Assembly (NCBI RefSeq): GCF_013184495.1
Contig: NZ_JAAOIY010000001.1
Span: forward strand, 434,001 to 498,000
Reading direction: 5' to 3'
DNA length: 64,000 bases
Origin: Sporosarcina jiandibaonis
GTDB lineage: Bacteria > Bacillota > Bacilli > Bacillales_A > Planococcaceae
A model generated the notes under the pieces. It ran no database searches. It saw only the letters and a program-made list of their open reading frames with translations, and had not been told where the DNA came from. Below are positions 17,961 to 28,417 of the stretch, one piece after another (the stretch's first letter is position 1; each line of letters opens with the position of its first letter). The position numbers and the translations under genes were made by a program.

Positions 17961-19331
17961 ATGGAGAAAATAGTAAATTTGGCAAAAACAAGAGGATTCA
18001 TTTTTCCTGGATCCGAGATTTATGGAGGATTAGCAAATACCTGGGATTATGGTCCTCTCGGAATTGAACTGAAAAATAATATTAAAAGAGCATGGTGGCA
18101 GAAGTTTGTCCAAGAATCTCCTCATAACGTCGGTCTTGACGCAGCTATACTGATGAACCCGAAAGTATGGGAGGCATCCGGCCACACAGGCAATTTCAAT
18201 GACCCGATGATTGACTGTAAAAAATGCAAAACTCGCCACCGAGTAGATAAACTAATCGAAGATGCACTAGATGCAAAAGGAATGGAAATCGTTGTTGACG
18301 GTTTATCATTTGAAAAAATGAACGAATTAATTGTTGAACACGATGTTGTATGCCCTTCTTGCGGCGCAATGGATTACACGGAAATTCGTCAGTTCAACTT
18401 AATGTTCAAAACATCGCAGGGCGTCACGGATTCTTCGGCAAATCAGATTTATTTGCGTCCAGAAACAGCGCAAGGAATTTTCGTGAACTTTAAAAACGTT
18501 CAGCGTTCAATGAGAAAAAGAATGCCTTTCGGAATCGCGCAAATCGGTAAGAGTTTCCGTAATGAGATTACTCCAGGAAACTTCACATTCCGTACACGCG
18601 AGTTCGAACAAATGGAATTGGAATTCTTCTGTAAACCAGGCGAGGATAACGAATGGTACGAATACTGGCGCGATTTCTCGAAGAACTGGTTATTAAGCTT
18701 AGGCATGACTGAATCCAATATCCGTTTACGTGAACATACTGAAGATGAGCTATCCCATTATTCAAAAGGCACTGTCGATATTGAATATAAATTCCCATTC
18801 GGCTGGGGCGAACTATGGGGCATTGCTAACCGTACAGACTTTGACTTGAAGCGTCATATGGAATTTTCAGGAGAAGATTTTCATTACCAAGATCCGATTA
18901 CGAATGAAAAATTTGTACCTTACTGCATCGAGCCGTCACTAGGCGCCGACCGGGTAACGTTAGCTTACCTTACTGACGCTTATAAAGAGGAAGAATTAGA
19001 TGGCGATGACAAGCGTACGGTTCTTCAATTCCACCCGGCAATCGCGCCTGTCAAAGCATGTGTTCTGCCTTTATCTAAAAAACTATCTGAAAGTGCGGAG
19101 AAAGTTTATGCAGACCTGCGTAAACATTTCGTCGTACAATATGATGAGTCGCAATCGATCGGCAGAAGATATCGCAGACAAGATGAAATCGGTACGCCGT
19201 TTTGCATTACGTATGATTTCGATTCAGAAGAAGATCAGCAAGTTACAGTGAGACATCGCGATTCAATGGAACAAATCCGGATGCCGATTGACGAGGTAAA
19301 GGATTATATTGCAAAACATTTAGAGTTTTAA
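17961..19331 (+). CDS. glyS: Glycyl-tRNA synthetase, single-chain type
   Basis: A class II synthetase of 456 residues, the homodimeric form found in staphylococci, Planococcaceae, archaea and eukaryotes. B. subtilis instead has two subunits (GlyQ and GlyS) at this locus. Visible are [19 protein letters not shown] near the start, a zinc-like CKKCKTRH and CPSCGAMD pair, [32 protein letters not shown] (motif 2) and EPSLGADR (motif 3), then the C-terminal anticodon-binding domain. The ATG at 17961 follows GAAAGGA; the in-frame extension upstream runs through the T-box terminator and is not coding. Confidence 0.96.
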   Translation: MEKIVNLAKTRGFIFPGSEIYGGLANTWDYGPLGIELKNNIKRAWWQKFVQESPHNVGLDAAILMNPKVWEASGHTGNFNDPMIDCKKCKTRHRVDKLIEDALDAKGMEIVVDGLSFEKMNELIVEHDVVCPSCGAMDYTEIRQFNLMFKTSQGVTDSSANQIYLRPETAQGIFVNFKNVQRSMRKRMPFGIAQIGKSFRNEITPGNFTFRTREFEQMELEFFCKPGEDNEWYEYWRDFSKNWLLSLGMTESNIRLREHTEDELSHYSKGTVDIEYKFPFGWGELWGIANRTDFDLKRHMEFSGEDFHYQDPITNEKFVPYCIEPSLGADRVTLAYLTDAYKEEELDGDDKRTVLQFHPAIAPVKACVLPLSKKLSESAEKVYADLRKHFVVQYDESQSIGRRYRRQDEIGTPFCITYDFDSEEDQQVTVRHRDSMEQIRMPIDEVKDYIAKHLEF

Positions 19332-19344
19332 TTAAAAAACAGAA

Positions 19345-19388
19345 AACCCCGTGATAGAAGTAATTCAACTTCCTTCACGGGGTTCTTT
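19345..19388. terminator. Bidirectional terminator between glyS and recO
   Basis: AACCCCGTGA and TCACGGGGTT form the stem, followed by CTTTTTT on the plus strand. It overlaps the last codons of recO. Confidence 0.85.
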
Positions 19389-20144
19389 TTTCGGCAATAA
19401 TTCGGGAGTGGATTCAAGTTGGTCGATGAACGATCTAGTTTTGAACCAAATTCCAAGTTGCTCGTCATAGATTGTTTGAATAATTTTTTTCATAAACTTT
19501 TTCGTTTCTTTTTTTAACGTTAAATTTCCCACACGGTTGATCGGGACCGTATAAAATGTCCGAATCAGTTTTAACTGGTTCGGCGTAATCCGGATTAAAT
19601 ACGGGTCCATATTAAAACAACGGTGACAAAGAAAACCGATCTCTTTAAAGGAAAAGCCGAATTCACCTTCAGTTGCCCGGCAATTAACACATTCGTGGAG
19701 CACAGGGTGAATGCCGCCTACAGGCAACATTTTCCATTCTACAAACAAAGATATCGCTTCTGGATCAAACCCTTCATTCATCGCATGCAACGCTTCATAC
19801 AACAATTCGTAGACACCCAGGACACGTTCATTCTCATCGGTCATCTTATCGACTATTTCGACGACGTAGCTCGCATACGCGGTCACTTCGAGATCTTCAA
19901 GGATATGCCGCATCGATTCAATCTGTTCACCCTGAGAAAGCGTTCCCATACCCCTGCCTTTTCGAATTAAATAAGTCCCGTGAGTGAACGGTTGAGTAAC
20001 AGCTGCGAGTTTACTTCTAGGTTTTTTTGCACCGCGGGCCATTGCCGTCACTTTGCCAGCTTCCTTTGAAAACAAAGTGACGATCTTGTTTGACTCGCCG
20101 TAAGGGATTGATCGAAGTACGATGCCTTCCCATTTATTCAGCAA
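19365..20144 (-). CDS. recO: DNA repair protein RecO
   Basis: A 259-residue recombination mediator that loads RecA in the RecFOR pathway. N-terminal OB fold (GIVLRSIPYGESNKIVTLFS) and a C-terminal zinc finger C-x2-C...C-x2-C (CVNCRA near 150 and CHRCF near 175). The frame opens at a GTG at 20153 that touches the AAGGGG ribosome site; the TTG at 20144, giving MLNKWEG, is better spaced and matches the usual RecO N-terminus, so it is taken as the start. Last gene of the era operon. Confidence 0.9.
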   Translation of the reverse strand: MLNKWEGIVLRSIPYGESNKIVTLFSKEAGKVTAMARGAKKPRSKLAAVTQPFTHGTYLIRKGRGMGTLSQGEQIESMRHILEDLEVTAYASYVVEIVDKMTDENERVLGVYELLYEALHAMNEGFDPEAISLFVEWKMLPVGGIHPVLHECVNCRATEGEFGFSFKEIGFLCHRCFNMDPYLIRITPNQLKLIRTFYTVPINRVGNLTLKKETKKFMKKIIQTIYDEQLGIWFKTRSFIDQLESTPELLPKKEPREGS

Positions 20145-20169
20145 GCGACCCACCCCTTAATAGTAATTC

Positions 20170-21493
<1,324 letters not shown>

Positions 21494-21497
21494 TCAT

Positions 21498-21848
21498 TTA
21501 AGATATCCATTTTGGAATAAAAATAAGTAAACCAATAACAGCGCTACAAATCGCAAAAATTAAAACTGCTCCAGCTGCAAGGTCTTTCGCTTGTTTAGCG
21601 AGAAGCAAACGCTCCATTGTTACTAAGTTTACTACTCGTTCAATAGCAGAGTTCAGCAATTCTAGTGCTAGTACACCGCCAATCAATACAAGAATCACAT
21701 ACCATTCAGTATAAGCGAGGCCCGTTAATAACCCTGATGAAATTACGATTACGGCAGCAGCAACGTGGAATTTAAAATTACGCTCCGTCTTTACCGCATG
21801 AAGAATCCCTTCAAATGCATAACCAAAGGACTTGATAAATTTCTGCAT
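21498..21848 (-). CDS. dgkA: Undecaprenol kinase / diacylglycerol kinase family protein
   Basis: A 116-residue membrane kinase of the DgkA family. In Gram-positives this enzyme phosphorylates undecaprenol for cell-wall lipid carrier recycling. Amphipathic N-terminus (FGYAFEGILHAVKTERNFKFH), three membrane helices (about 30-47, 50-70, 92-112) and the signature ALELLNSAIERVVNLV with its catalytic Glu. Position after ybeY matches B. subtilis dgkA. Confidence 0.9.
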   Translation of the reverse strand: MQKFIKSFGYAFEGILHAVKTERNFKFHVAAAVIVISSGLLTGLAYTEWYVILVLIGGVLALELLNSAIERVVNLVTMERLLLAKQAKDLAAGAVLIFAICSAVIGLLIFIPKWIS

Positions 21849-21852
21849 ATGA

Positions 21853-22323
21853 CTATCTCTCCAAACCGTAAGAATGAAGAATTTCCTTTTGCCTACCGAA
21901 CATCTTGACTTCGTCTTCTTTAGTTAAATGATCGTAACCGAGCAAGTGTAAAAAACCATGAAGTGCTAAAAATCCAATCTCGCGGTTAAGATCATGCCCA
22001 TACTCTTCTGCTTGACGCTTAGCTGTGTCGACTGAAATAATGATATCGCCAAGCGCAACAGGGATTCCTGTTTGGCCAATAATTGCCACTTCGCCTTCGG
22101 ACATTTCCTCTAATGCAAATGAAATGACGTCGGTCGGTTGATCAATATCGCGGTATTCAGCATTCACTTTTTTTATTTCTTCATCAGACATGAATGTGAC
22201 TGAAACTTCAGCTTTTTCTGAAATGCCTTCCTCTTTGGCTGCGTGTCTCAGAATACTTGTTACTAATTGTTGTATCTCTGGTTTGATTGAATCGGTTTCA
22301 TCAATCATATAAATTTCAAGCAT
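21853..22323 (-). CDS. ybeY: Endoribonuclease YbeY
   Basis: A 156-residue zinc RNase of 16S rRNA 3'-end maturation and ribosome quality control. The zinc motif HGFLHLLGYDH (His-x3-His-x5-His) is near residues 120-130, and DVISFALEE is family-typical. The ATG at 22323 follows GGGGAGGAA. Gap to dgkA is 4 bases. Confidence 0.95.
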   Translation of the reverse strand: MLEIYMIDETDSIKPEIQQLVTSILRHAAKEEGISEKAEVSVTFMSDEEIKKVNAEYRDIDQPTDVISFALEEMSEGEVAIIGQTGIPVALGDIIISVDTAKRQAEEYGHDLNREIGFLALHGFLHLLGYDHLTKEDEVKMFGRQKEILHSYGLER

Positions 22324-22344
22324 TTTCAGTTCCTCCCCTCATAT

Positions 22345-24471
22345 TTACTCCGGGTATTCGATTCGATTGTGAAAAATACCATTTAATGTTTCACAAATCG
22401 CACGTTCAATCAATTTGAGTTCTTTCATAGATAAATCACATTCATCAAATTGTCCATCATTTAATTTATCAGACACGATTGAGCGAACAAGGGAAGCGAT
22501 TTTCTCGGAAGTAGGCTCTTTCATTGACCTGACTGCAGCTTCGACACTGTCAGCGATTGAAATAATAGCAATTTCTTTCGTTTGCGGTTTGGGTCCCGGG
22601 TATCGGTATTCTTCTTCATTTACATCATCGCCTAATTCACGAGCTTTAAATACAAAATACTTCAACAAACTTGTTCCGTGATGTTGTTTTGCAATCGCAA
22701 CAATTTCAGGTGGCATTTTATACTTTTCTAATAGATTTGCCCCGTCTTCAGCATGCGCAATAATAATCTCTCGACTTTTCTCGGGAGGCAACAAATCATG
22801 CGGATTTTTTTCGGAATGTTGATTTTCAATAAAGTAACCCGGTCTAACCGTTTTACCGATATCGTGATAATAACAGCCTACGCGTGCTAGAAGACCATTA
22901 GCACCAATTGATTCGCAAGCAGCATCTGCTAAGTTAGCAACCATTACACTATGATGATAGGTACCCGGTGTTTGTGTAAGGACTCGTTTTAGTAATGGAT
23001 GATTTGGGTTTGAAAGTTCAATTAAGCGAATATCCGATAATATGCCGAATCCAGTTTCGAAAAATGGCAATAAGCCGATTGTTAATGCGCCTGATAATAC
23101 GCCAGACGTAATTGCAGCGACCGCGTAAAAGGCCAACTCTGTTAAGTTATAAGAACTTTGGGTCATGAGTAAATAAAAAGCTAGAAACAGAATATTAGAA
23201 GCAGCTACTCCTAAACTTGCACCCAATATTGTCGACCTGCGACTAACCTCACCAAGTAAATATAGACTAGTGAGCCCGCCAAATAATATGTATAATGCGA
23301 CTTCCATTTGAATAATGGCAGCATACCCGTCTTGCAGTATGATTCCCGCGGTTGCCGCGTTCACGATTGTCATCATTAGAGCTAGACGTTCGTTCGTCAG
23401 CAACTTAATTAACATGGTTGATAGTGCGGTAGGAAACAAAAATGCGATTAATAAATCAAATTCAGGCTCGATTAGAGAGATTAGTTTCATAATGACAACT
23501 TGCAGAAAAAAAACAACAAGAACAATAATAAGGGATCTCCTTTTCGTGATCGCGTTTTCTTTCCAAGTGCTAAAATGCATAAAAATAACAGCGCTTATGA
23601 AAATGATGAATAAAACTATGCCCGCCATCGGTTTAACGGGTGACTGATTTGTTAATAGCCCTGCAATTTCCAATTGACGATAGATTTCATTATCAATCAC
23701 TTGGCCTTCACGGACAATAACTTGTCCTTGCAATATTCTGATTGGTTCAACCGCGGCCTTCGCTTCTTCGATTCTATCATTCGTCAACTTTTCATTAATT
23801 ATTTCTGTTTCAACAATTAAAGATCGTGCAATAGTAATAACGGGTTGCTTGATGTTCATTGGTATGATATTCGCAAGCCGAATTTTATTTTCGATATCAT
23901 ATTTTTTCATAGACAAGTCGTCTGCTCGTATTTTGTTCATTAATTCATTACCGATTGAATCGATGACGAAATCTCTCACATTTTCAAGTACAACTACCTC
24001 TTGGTTCAAAAGACTCCTGATCGACTCATCATCCAATTGCAATTCTGGTTCTTCTTCTTCAAGGGAAGAGAGTTTCTCTCGAATTTCCTCAACCGAACTT
24101 TTCTGAATAACCAATGGTGTTTGAGGCTCGATCACATCAGCCTCAATATTTTTTTTAACATCGATAAAAAAATTAAAAACAGATGCGGCAATTGCCTGTC
24201 GATTTTTTGCGACATCTTCGTTAAATTGATAGACAGGTATCACTTCATTTGCTGCACGTTCTTTTTCTAGTTCTGTTTTAGCTGTATCTTCTACGGTTTT
24301 AATAGACCGTATCGCTTCAGTTGCAATTTGAAATTGTTTTAACTCATAAGTCTCTTTTTGTACATTTCCATACATCATAAAAAAGAGGGCGAGTGAAAAT
24401 AGACCAATTAAAAACAATGAAAAGTAATTAAATTTTAAGGAGTTAATAAAGCTTCTTATCGGCTGCATCAT
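22345..24471 (-). CDS. pgpH: Cyclic di-AMP phosphodiesterase PgpH
   Basis: A 708-residue membrane HD-domain protein. One N-terminal helix (about 14-34), an extracytoplasmic 7TMR-HDED domain (about 50-275), seven membrane helices (about 280-470), and a cytoplasmic HD domain with HSVMVANLADAAC, YYHDIGKT and a distal GTSLLKYF region (about 505-690). Orthologues degrade c-di-AMP to pApA and so affect potassium and cell-wall homeostasis. Two adjacent ATG codons follow GGGGGATGAG; the first is given. B. subtilis yqfF is in the same place. Confidence 0.93.
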   Translation of the reverse strand: MMQPIRSFINSLKFNYFSLFLIGLFSLALFFMMYGNVQKETYELKQFQIATEAIRSIKTVEDTAKTELEKERAANEVIPVYQFNEDVAKNRQAIAASVFNFFIDVKKNIEADVIEPQTPLVIQKSSVEEIREKLSSLEEEEPELQLDDESIRSLLNQEVVVLENVRDFVIDSIGNELMNKIRADDLSMKKYDIENKIRLANIIPMNIKQPVITIARSLIVETEIINEKLTNDRIEEAKAAVEPIRILQGQVIVREGQVIDNEIYRQLEIAGLLTNQSPVKPMAGIVLFIIFISAVIFMHFSTWKENAITKRRSLIIVLVVFFLQVVIMKLISLIEPEFDLLIAFLFPTALSTMLIKLLTNERLALMMTIVNAATAGIILQDGYAAIIQMEVALYILFGGLTSLYLLGEVSRRSTILGASLGVAASNILFLAFYLLMTQSSYNLTELAFYAVAAITSGVLSGALTIGLLPFFETGFGILSDIRLIELSNPNHPLLKRVLTQTPGTYHHSVMVANLADAACESIGANGLLARVGCYYHDIGKTVRPGYFIENQHSEKNPHDLLPPEKSREIIIAHAEDGANLLEKYKMPPEIVAIAKQHHGTSLLKYFVFKARELGDDVNEEEYRYPGPKPQTKEIAIISIADSVEAAVRSMKEPTSEKIASLVRSIVSDKLNDGQFDECDLSMKELKLIERAICETLNGIFHNRIEYPE

Positions 24472-24545
24472 CTCATCCCCCGAATTCGCCTATAGCACTT
24501 CAGCACCTTTTTTCATATGGCATTAGAAGTTAAAAATACTGGCAA

Positions 24546-25505
24546 TTATGATGGTTGTTCCTGTTCATATGCTTCAATTATTTTAGCGACAAGCGGGTGA
24601 CGCACAACATCACCTTGCTCCAAATATTGAAAACGAATATCAGAGACATTTCTCAAAATTGTTTCCGCTGCTATTAAACCCGAATCCATGCCGCGCGGTA
24701 AATCAATTTGTGTTTTGTCTCCTGTTATAATCATTTTTGAGCCGAAACCTAAGCGGGTAAGAAACATTTTCATTTGCGCTTTTGTCGTGTTTTGTGCTTC
24801 ATCTAAAATAACAAATGCATCATCCAATGTTCGGCCTCTCATATAAGCGAGAGGGGCTATCTCAATCACGCCTCTTTCCATGAGACGTTCCGTATGCTCT
24901 GCGCCCAGGACCGCATGTAAAGCATCGTAAAGAGGTCTTAAGTATGGATCCACTTTTTCTTTTAAGTCCCCTGGCAGGAACCCGAGACTCTCCCCTGCTT
25001 CAACAGCGGGTCGTGTAAGAATAATGCGTTTTGCAGAACCCGATTTCATCGCATGGACAGCCAATACGACTGCAAGAAAAGTTTTCCCTGTTCCGGCTGG
25101 GCCGATGCAAAAGACTAAATCGCTTGTACGAATGGCTTGAATGTATTCACGTTGCCCGATTGTCTTAGCGCGAATTGCTTTTCCATTTACATCACGCGAA
25201 ATTTCTTCATCATAAAGTTCTGAAAAGTATTCAATTGTGCCGCCCTTCACCATTTCAATTGCGGTTGCGACGTCACGTTGGTTTATATTGACTCCTTTTC
25301 GAATCACTTTGATTAGCTGTTCAATCAGGAGACGCCCCATTTCCCGATTTTCGGCATCTCCGTTTAATGTAATCGAATCGCCTCTCGTCATTATCGAAAG
25401 ACCAAGTTCCTCTTCTATCAATTTCATGTTTTGATCAGAATTCCCGAGAAGCATGACTGCTTCATTGGGGTCCTCAACATGGAGTTGGATTAATCGTTCA
25501 TTCAT
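24546..25505 (-). CDS. phoH: PhoH-family ATPase
   Basis: A 319-residue PhoH-like P-loop protein. Walker A GPAGTGKT (about residue 134), Walker B VILDEAQN, a sensor-like ITGDKTQIDLP, and an N-terminal KH-like part. The family is linked to RNA metabolism, and the neighbour ybeY supports that, but the exact reaction is unknown. It overlaps yqfD by 8 bases. Confidence 0.93.
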   Translation of the reverse strand: MNERLIQLHVEDPNEAVMLLGNSDQNMKLIEEELGLSIMTRGDSITLNGDAENREMGRLLIEQLIKVIRKGVNINQRDVATAIEMVKGGTIEYFSELYDEEISRDVNGKAIRAKTIGQREYIQAIRTSDLVFCIGPAGTGKTFLAVVLAVHAMKSGSAKRIILTRPAVEAGESLGFLPGDLKEKVDPYLRPLYDALHAVLGAEHTERLMERGVIEIAPLAYMRGRTLDDAFVILDEAQNTTKAQMKMFLTRLGFGSKMIITGDKTQIDLPRGMDSGLIAAETILRNVSDIRFQYLEQGDVVRHPLVAKIIEAYEQEQPS

Positions 25506-26592
25506 TTGCTTCAGTCTCCTTGGCTATCGGTCTTTTCATAGCGATATTATCATTTATAAGAAACAGTATAGTCCCATTAACTTTATCATTATCGAATGAG
25601 ACGTGCAAAACTTTATTATCTTTTATCATTGCTTCATGTCCATATTCAGCTAATAATTGATTTTTAATCAGTTCCAAAATGATAGTCGTTTCCATTCCTT
25701 CAACCAATTCAAACTCTGTGCTAATTTCGTTTATCGTTCTTTTCGTAGTGAACAACTTCCAACTTTCAGCCAGTTTTTTACTTTTTAATGGATTCTGAAA
25801 TATGAATTCAACTTCTTCCTCGCCCTGCACCATGTATTGAACTCTTTTAGGTAAACTGAATTTATACTCAACCCAAAAATCGGCATATACTGCGCCTTCA
25901 GCTCCGACTACAACTTTTTTATCTCCTTGTTCAAGGGTACCCGTTGCCAATATATCCCCTTTTTTAACCGTCATATAAGTATGTCCCTTACGTTCCCCGC
26001 GCGATAATGCAAAACGCGTAATCATTCCCCCTGTTCGGGCTACAAGGTCAGCAGGTGGCCCGTCTCCTCCGGTATCGATATCTGATGCTGGTGAAAGCAT
26101 AGGAATAACAGTTAGAGACGCGCCTTCTCGCTTAAATCTTACCCAAGACAATGAAGGGTCATCCTGCATTAAGTTCCGGCGGATTTCATCTTCATTCGGA
26201 ATGAGATAAAGCGGACGAAAACGGGTAATTGATGCATCGTTCAATTTCCCCTCAATTCTTTCCGCTACTTCTGGCACGTCAGACTCTACACTTACGGACC
26301 AAAGAAAAAACGAAAGGGTTAATGGGATAATGAGTGCAATTAAAAAGCGAAATGAATTAAAAAGCGCGGCTAAGCCGGCGTCCCGGTCCGTCGTTGTGAT
26401 TTTCACTTTCAATCCATATCGCCTTCGATACTTCCGGACATTTCGTACACCTTTACGATCGGTTCGAAAATCAACCACGTTATCCGTTATTGTAAGTAGA
26501 GTTATCGTGGTCCCTAATGATTTAAGTTTTGTAAGAAAAGCCGTCAAGTTTTTGTTTTTAGAAATACGTATCGTATATCGCTTAGAGATCAT
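25498..26592 (-). CDS. yqfD: Sporulation protein YqfD
   Basis: A 364-residue membrane protein of the YqfD family, which is expressed in the mother cell during sporulation in Bacillus. One membrane helix (about residues 80-100, FLIALIIPLTLSFFLW) separates a short cytoplasmic part (with RRRYGLKVK) from a long outer domain. The ATG at 26592 follows GTGAGGAAA; 30 extra upstream codons that run through yqfC were dropped. It overlaps yqfC by 11 bases. Confidence 0.82.
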   Translation of the reverse strand: MISKRYTIRISKNKNLTAFLTKLKSLGTTITLLTITDNVVDFRTDRKGVRNVRKYRRRYGLKVKITTTDRDAGLAALFNSFRFLIALIIPLTLSFFLWSVSVESDVPEVAERIEGKLNDASITRFRPLYLIPNEDEIRRNLMQDDPSLSWVRFKREGASLTVIPMLSPASDIDTGGDGPPADLVARTGGMITRFALSRGERKGHTYMTVKKGDILATGTLEQGDKKVVVGAEGAVYADFWVEYKFSLPKRVQYMVQGEEEVEFIFQNPLKSKKLAESWKLFTTKRTINEISTEFELVEGMETTIILELIKNQLLAEYGHEAMIKDNKVLHVSFDNDKVNGTILFLINDNIAMKRPIAKETEANE

Positions 26593-26839
26593 AACGATTT
26601 TCCTCACTATCCAATTTAGTGATTGTGATTGAGTGAATCGAATCGAATGAGAGTAGTGCAACTTCCTCCGATAATAAATCAATTACTAATTCGTCTCCGG
26701 CTGCCTCAATAATGTAATCTCCGCTTTTTACTTTCGCAAAATCAGGTCCAAGTGTTACAAGCGCACAAGGGCCGTTGATTTGAATTGAAGAAAATTCATT
26801 AATCGTAATTAAAGAGCCTGTATTAAATAATTTTTTCAA
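26582..26839 (-). CDS. yqfC: Sporulation protein YqfC
   Basis: An 85-residue YqfC/YabP-family protein, found in spore formers next to yqfD. It starts with TTG, 8 bases after AGGGGG, and that ribosome site lies inside one arm of a hairpin (26849-26880). No enzymatic motif is visible; a role in the mother cell at the spore surface is by family only. Confidence 0.8.
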   Translation of the reverse strand: MKKLFNTGSLITINEFSSIQINGPCALVTLGPDFAKVKSGDYIIEAAGDELVIDLLSEEVALLSFDSIHSITITKLDSEENRYDL

Positions 26840-26848
26840 ATAATAAAC

Positions 26849-26880
26849 CCCCTGTACATATCTTATGAAATGTACAGGGG
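26849..26880 (-). promoter_or_regulatory. Hairpin covering the yqfC ribosome-binding site
   Basis: Perfect 11-bp arms CCCCTGTACAT and ATGTACAGGGG with a 10-base loop. On the minus strand the 3' arm contains the Shine-Dalgarno of yqfC (plus-strand CCCCCT at 26848-26853). It follows the stop of the upstream gene by 8 bases, so it could be a weak terminator, or a translational switch that hides the ribosome site. Confidence 0.6.
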
Positions 26881-26888
26881 ATCAATGA

Positions 26889-27359
26889 TTAGCGTTTAGA
26901 TTTTGGCGCACCAAAAATTTCTGAGAAAATGACGCCTTTTATTAAATCATCATTGCTTTTCGGCAATAAAGACTCTAGTCTTATATCTTTTTTCGCGATT
27001 TCATCCTTGATTTCTGAATGAGATAGCCTAGACTTTCTTTGAGTGAAAACCTCACGAGGTTCTCTTATAGGTTTCTCTGCAACCGCTTTGGGTTTGACAT
27101 CAAGTGGCGTTACTCGAGTTCGCTCTGGAGTTCGTGTTTGCCTTTCGGGTTGCCTTTCAGTTTCCTGTTGAAACTCTCGTTGTATCTCTTTATACATCTC
27201 GGCTGATACTTCTTTAAACTTCCTCACAGGACTGCCCGGTTGTTTTTGCCCGGCAGTGAAAGGTTTTGCTTCATTTTCCCCGGTCGATTTAGCATTCCGT
27301 TTTCCGCTCATAATCGCCCCGAGGACTAACATGATAATAAATGGAATAATGCTTTCCAT
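26889..27359 (-). CDS. Hypothetical membrane-anchored charged protein
   Basis: A 156-residue protein I do not recognise. The first 17 residues form one membrane helix (SIIPFIIMLVLGAIM). It is followed by a long polar stretch rich in Arg, Glu, Gln and Pro (residues about 20-115), probably disordered. The C-terminus has a compact motif, DLIKGVIFSEIFGAPKS. It sits between floA and yqfC on the same strand, with AAAGGGGATG upstream. The context suggests a membrane-organising or sporulation-related role, but nothing in the sequence proves it. Confidence 0.6.
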   Translation of the reverse strand: MESIIPFIIMLVLGAIMSGKRNAKSTGENEAKPFTAGQKQPGSPVRKFKEVSAEMYKEIQREFQQETERQPERQTRTPERTRVTPLDVKPKAVAEKPIREPREVFTQRKSRLSHSEIKDEIAKKDIRLESLLPKSNDDLIKGVIFSEIFGAPKSKR

Positions 27360-27412
27360 TATAACATCCCCTTTCCGGGAATTAACTTACTACTTATTCA
27401 CTTGCAAGTGTG

Positions 27413-28417
27413 TTATTGATTTTCGTTATCTTTATTTTCAGTACCATATTTACTAATTGAATCGCGCATGCTTGTGTCTGATTGGACATTTTTGTAATTC
27501 ATATAGTCCATTACGCCAATATTTCCTGAGCGAAGCGCATCTGCCATCGCCATTGGAACTTCAGCTTCTGCACTAACAACTTTAGCACGCATTTCCTCGA
27601 CTCTGGCCTTCATCTCTTGTTCGCTTGCAACAGCCATTGCACGGCGTTCTTCAGCTTTAGCTTGAGCAATTTTCTTATCTGCTTCAGCTTGTTCAGTTTG
27701 AAGGTTAGCTCCAATGTTCTCTCCGACATCAACGTCTGCGATATCTATTGAAAGAATTTCGAATGCAGTTCCCGAATCAAGACCTTTGGATAGAACAGTT
27801 TGCGAGATCAAATCAGGGTGCTCAAGAACTTCTGCATGAGTTTGGGCAGCACCGATTGTAGAAATGATTCCTTCACCAACACGTGCAATTACTGTATCTT
27901 CACCAGCACCACCGACTAGGCGGTCGATATTTGCTCGCACTGTAATACGTGCTTTCGCTTTCACTTCGATTCCGTTAATCGCAACCCCTGCGATAAATGG
28001 TGTTTCAATAACTTTTGGGTTAACAGACATTTGAACCGCATCTAGAACATCACGTCCCGCTAAGTCAATAGCAGCCGCACGTTCAAAAGGCAGCTCGATG
28101 TTAGCACGGTGTGCCGCAATAAGAGCGTTCACAACACGGTCAACGTTTCCTCCGGCAAGGTAGTGACTTTCAAGTTGACTAATGCCAACGTCAAGTCCTG
28201 CCTTATGTGCTTTAATCAATGGGATAACGATACGATTCGGAATAACCCGACGAAGACGCATTCCTATGAGTGTGAAAATACTAACTCGGACACCAGCAGC
28301 CATTGCCGAAATCCAAAGTGTTACTGGAACTAGTGTGAAAAATATCGCTAAGATTATGATTGCAACAAATACGATAGCGATTATTCCAACTGTCCCTGCA
28401 TTAATAGCTAAATCCAT
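27413..28417 (-). CDS. floA: Flotillin-like protein FloA
   Basis: A 334-residue flotillin-like protein that marks functional membrane microdomains. N-terminal hydrophobic hairpin (about residues 10-35), SPFH domain (about 40-225), then an Ala/Glu-rich coiled coil ([17 protein letters not shown] and similar, about 230-285). The start codon overlaps the nfeD stop (TAATG), so the partners are translationally coupled as in B. subtilis yqeZ-yqfA. Confidence 0.95.
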   Translation of the reverse strand: MDLAINAGTVGIIAIVFVAIIILAIFFTLVPVTLWISAMAAGVRVSIFTLIGMRLRRVIPNRIVIPLIKAHKAGLDVGISQLESHYLAGGNVDRVVNALIAAHRANIELPFERAAAIDLAGRDVLDAVQMSVNPKVIETPFIAGVAINGIEVKAKARITVRANIDRLVGGAGEDTVIARVGEGIISTIGAAQTHAEVLEHPDLISQTVLSKGLDSGTAFEILSIDIADVDVGENIGANLQTEQAEADKKIAQAKAEERRAMAVASEQEMKARVEEMRAKVVSAEAEVPMAMADALRSGNIGVMDYMNYKNVQSDTSMRDSISKYGTENKDNENQ

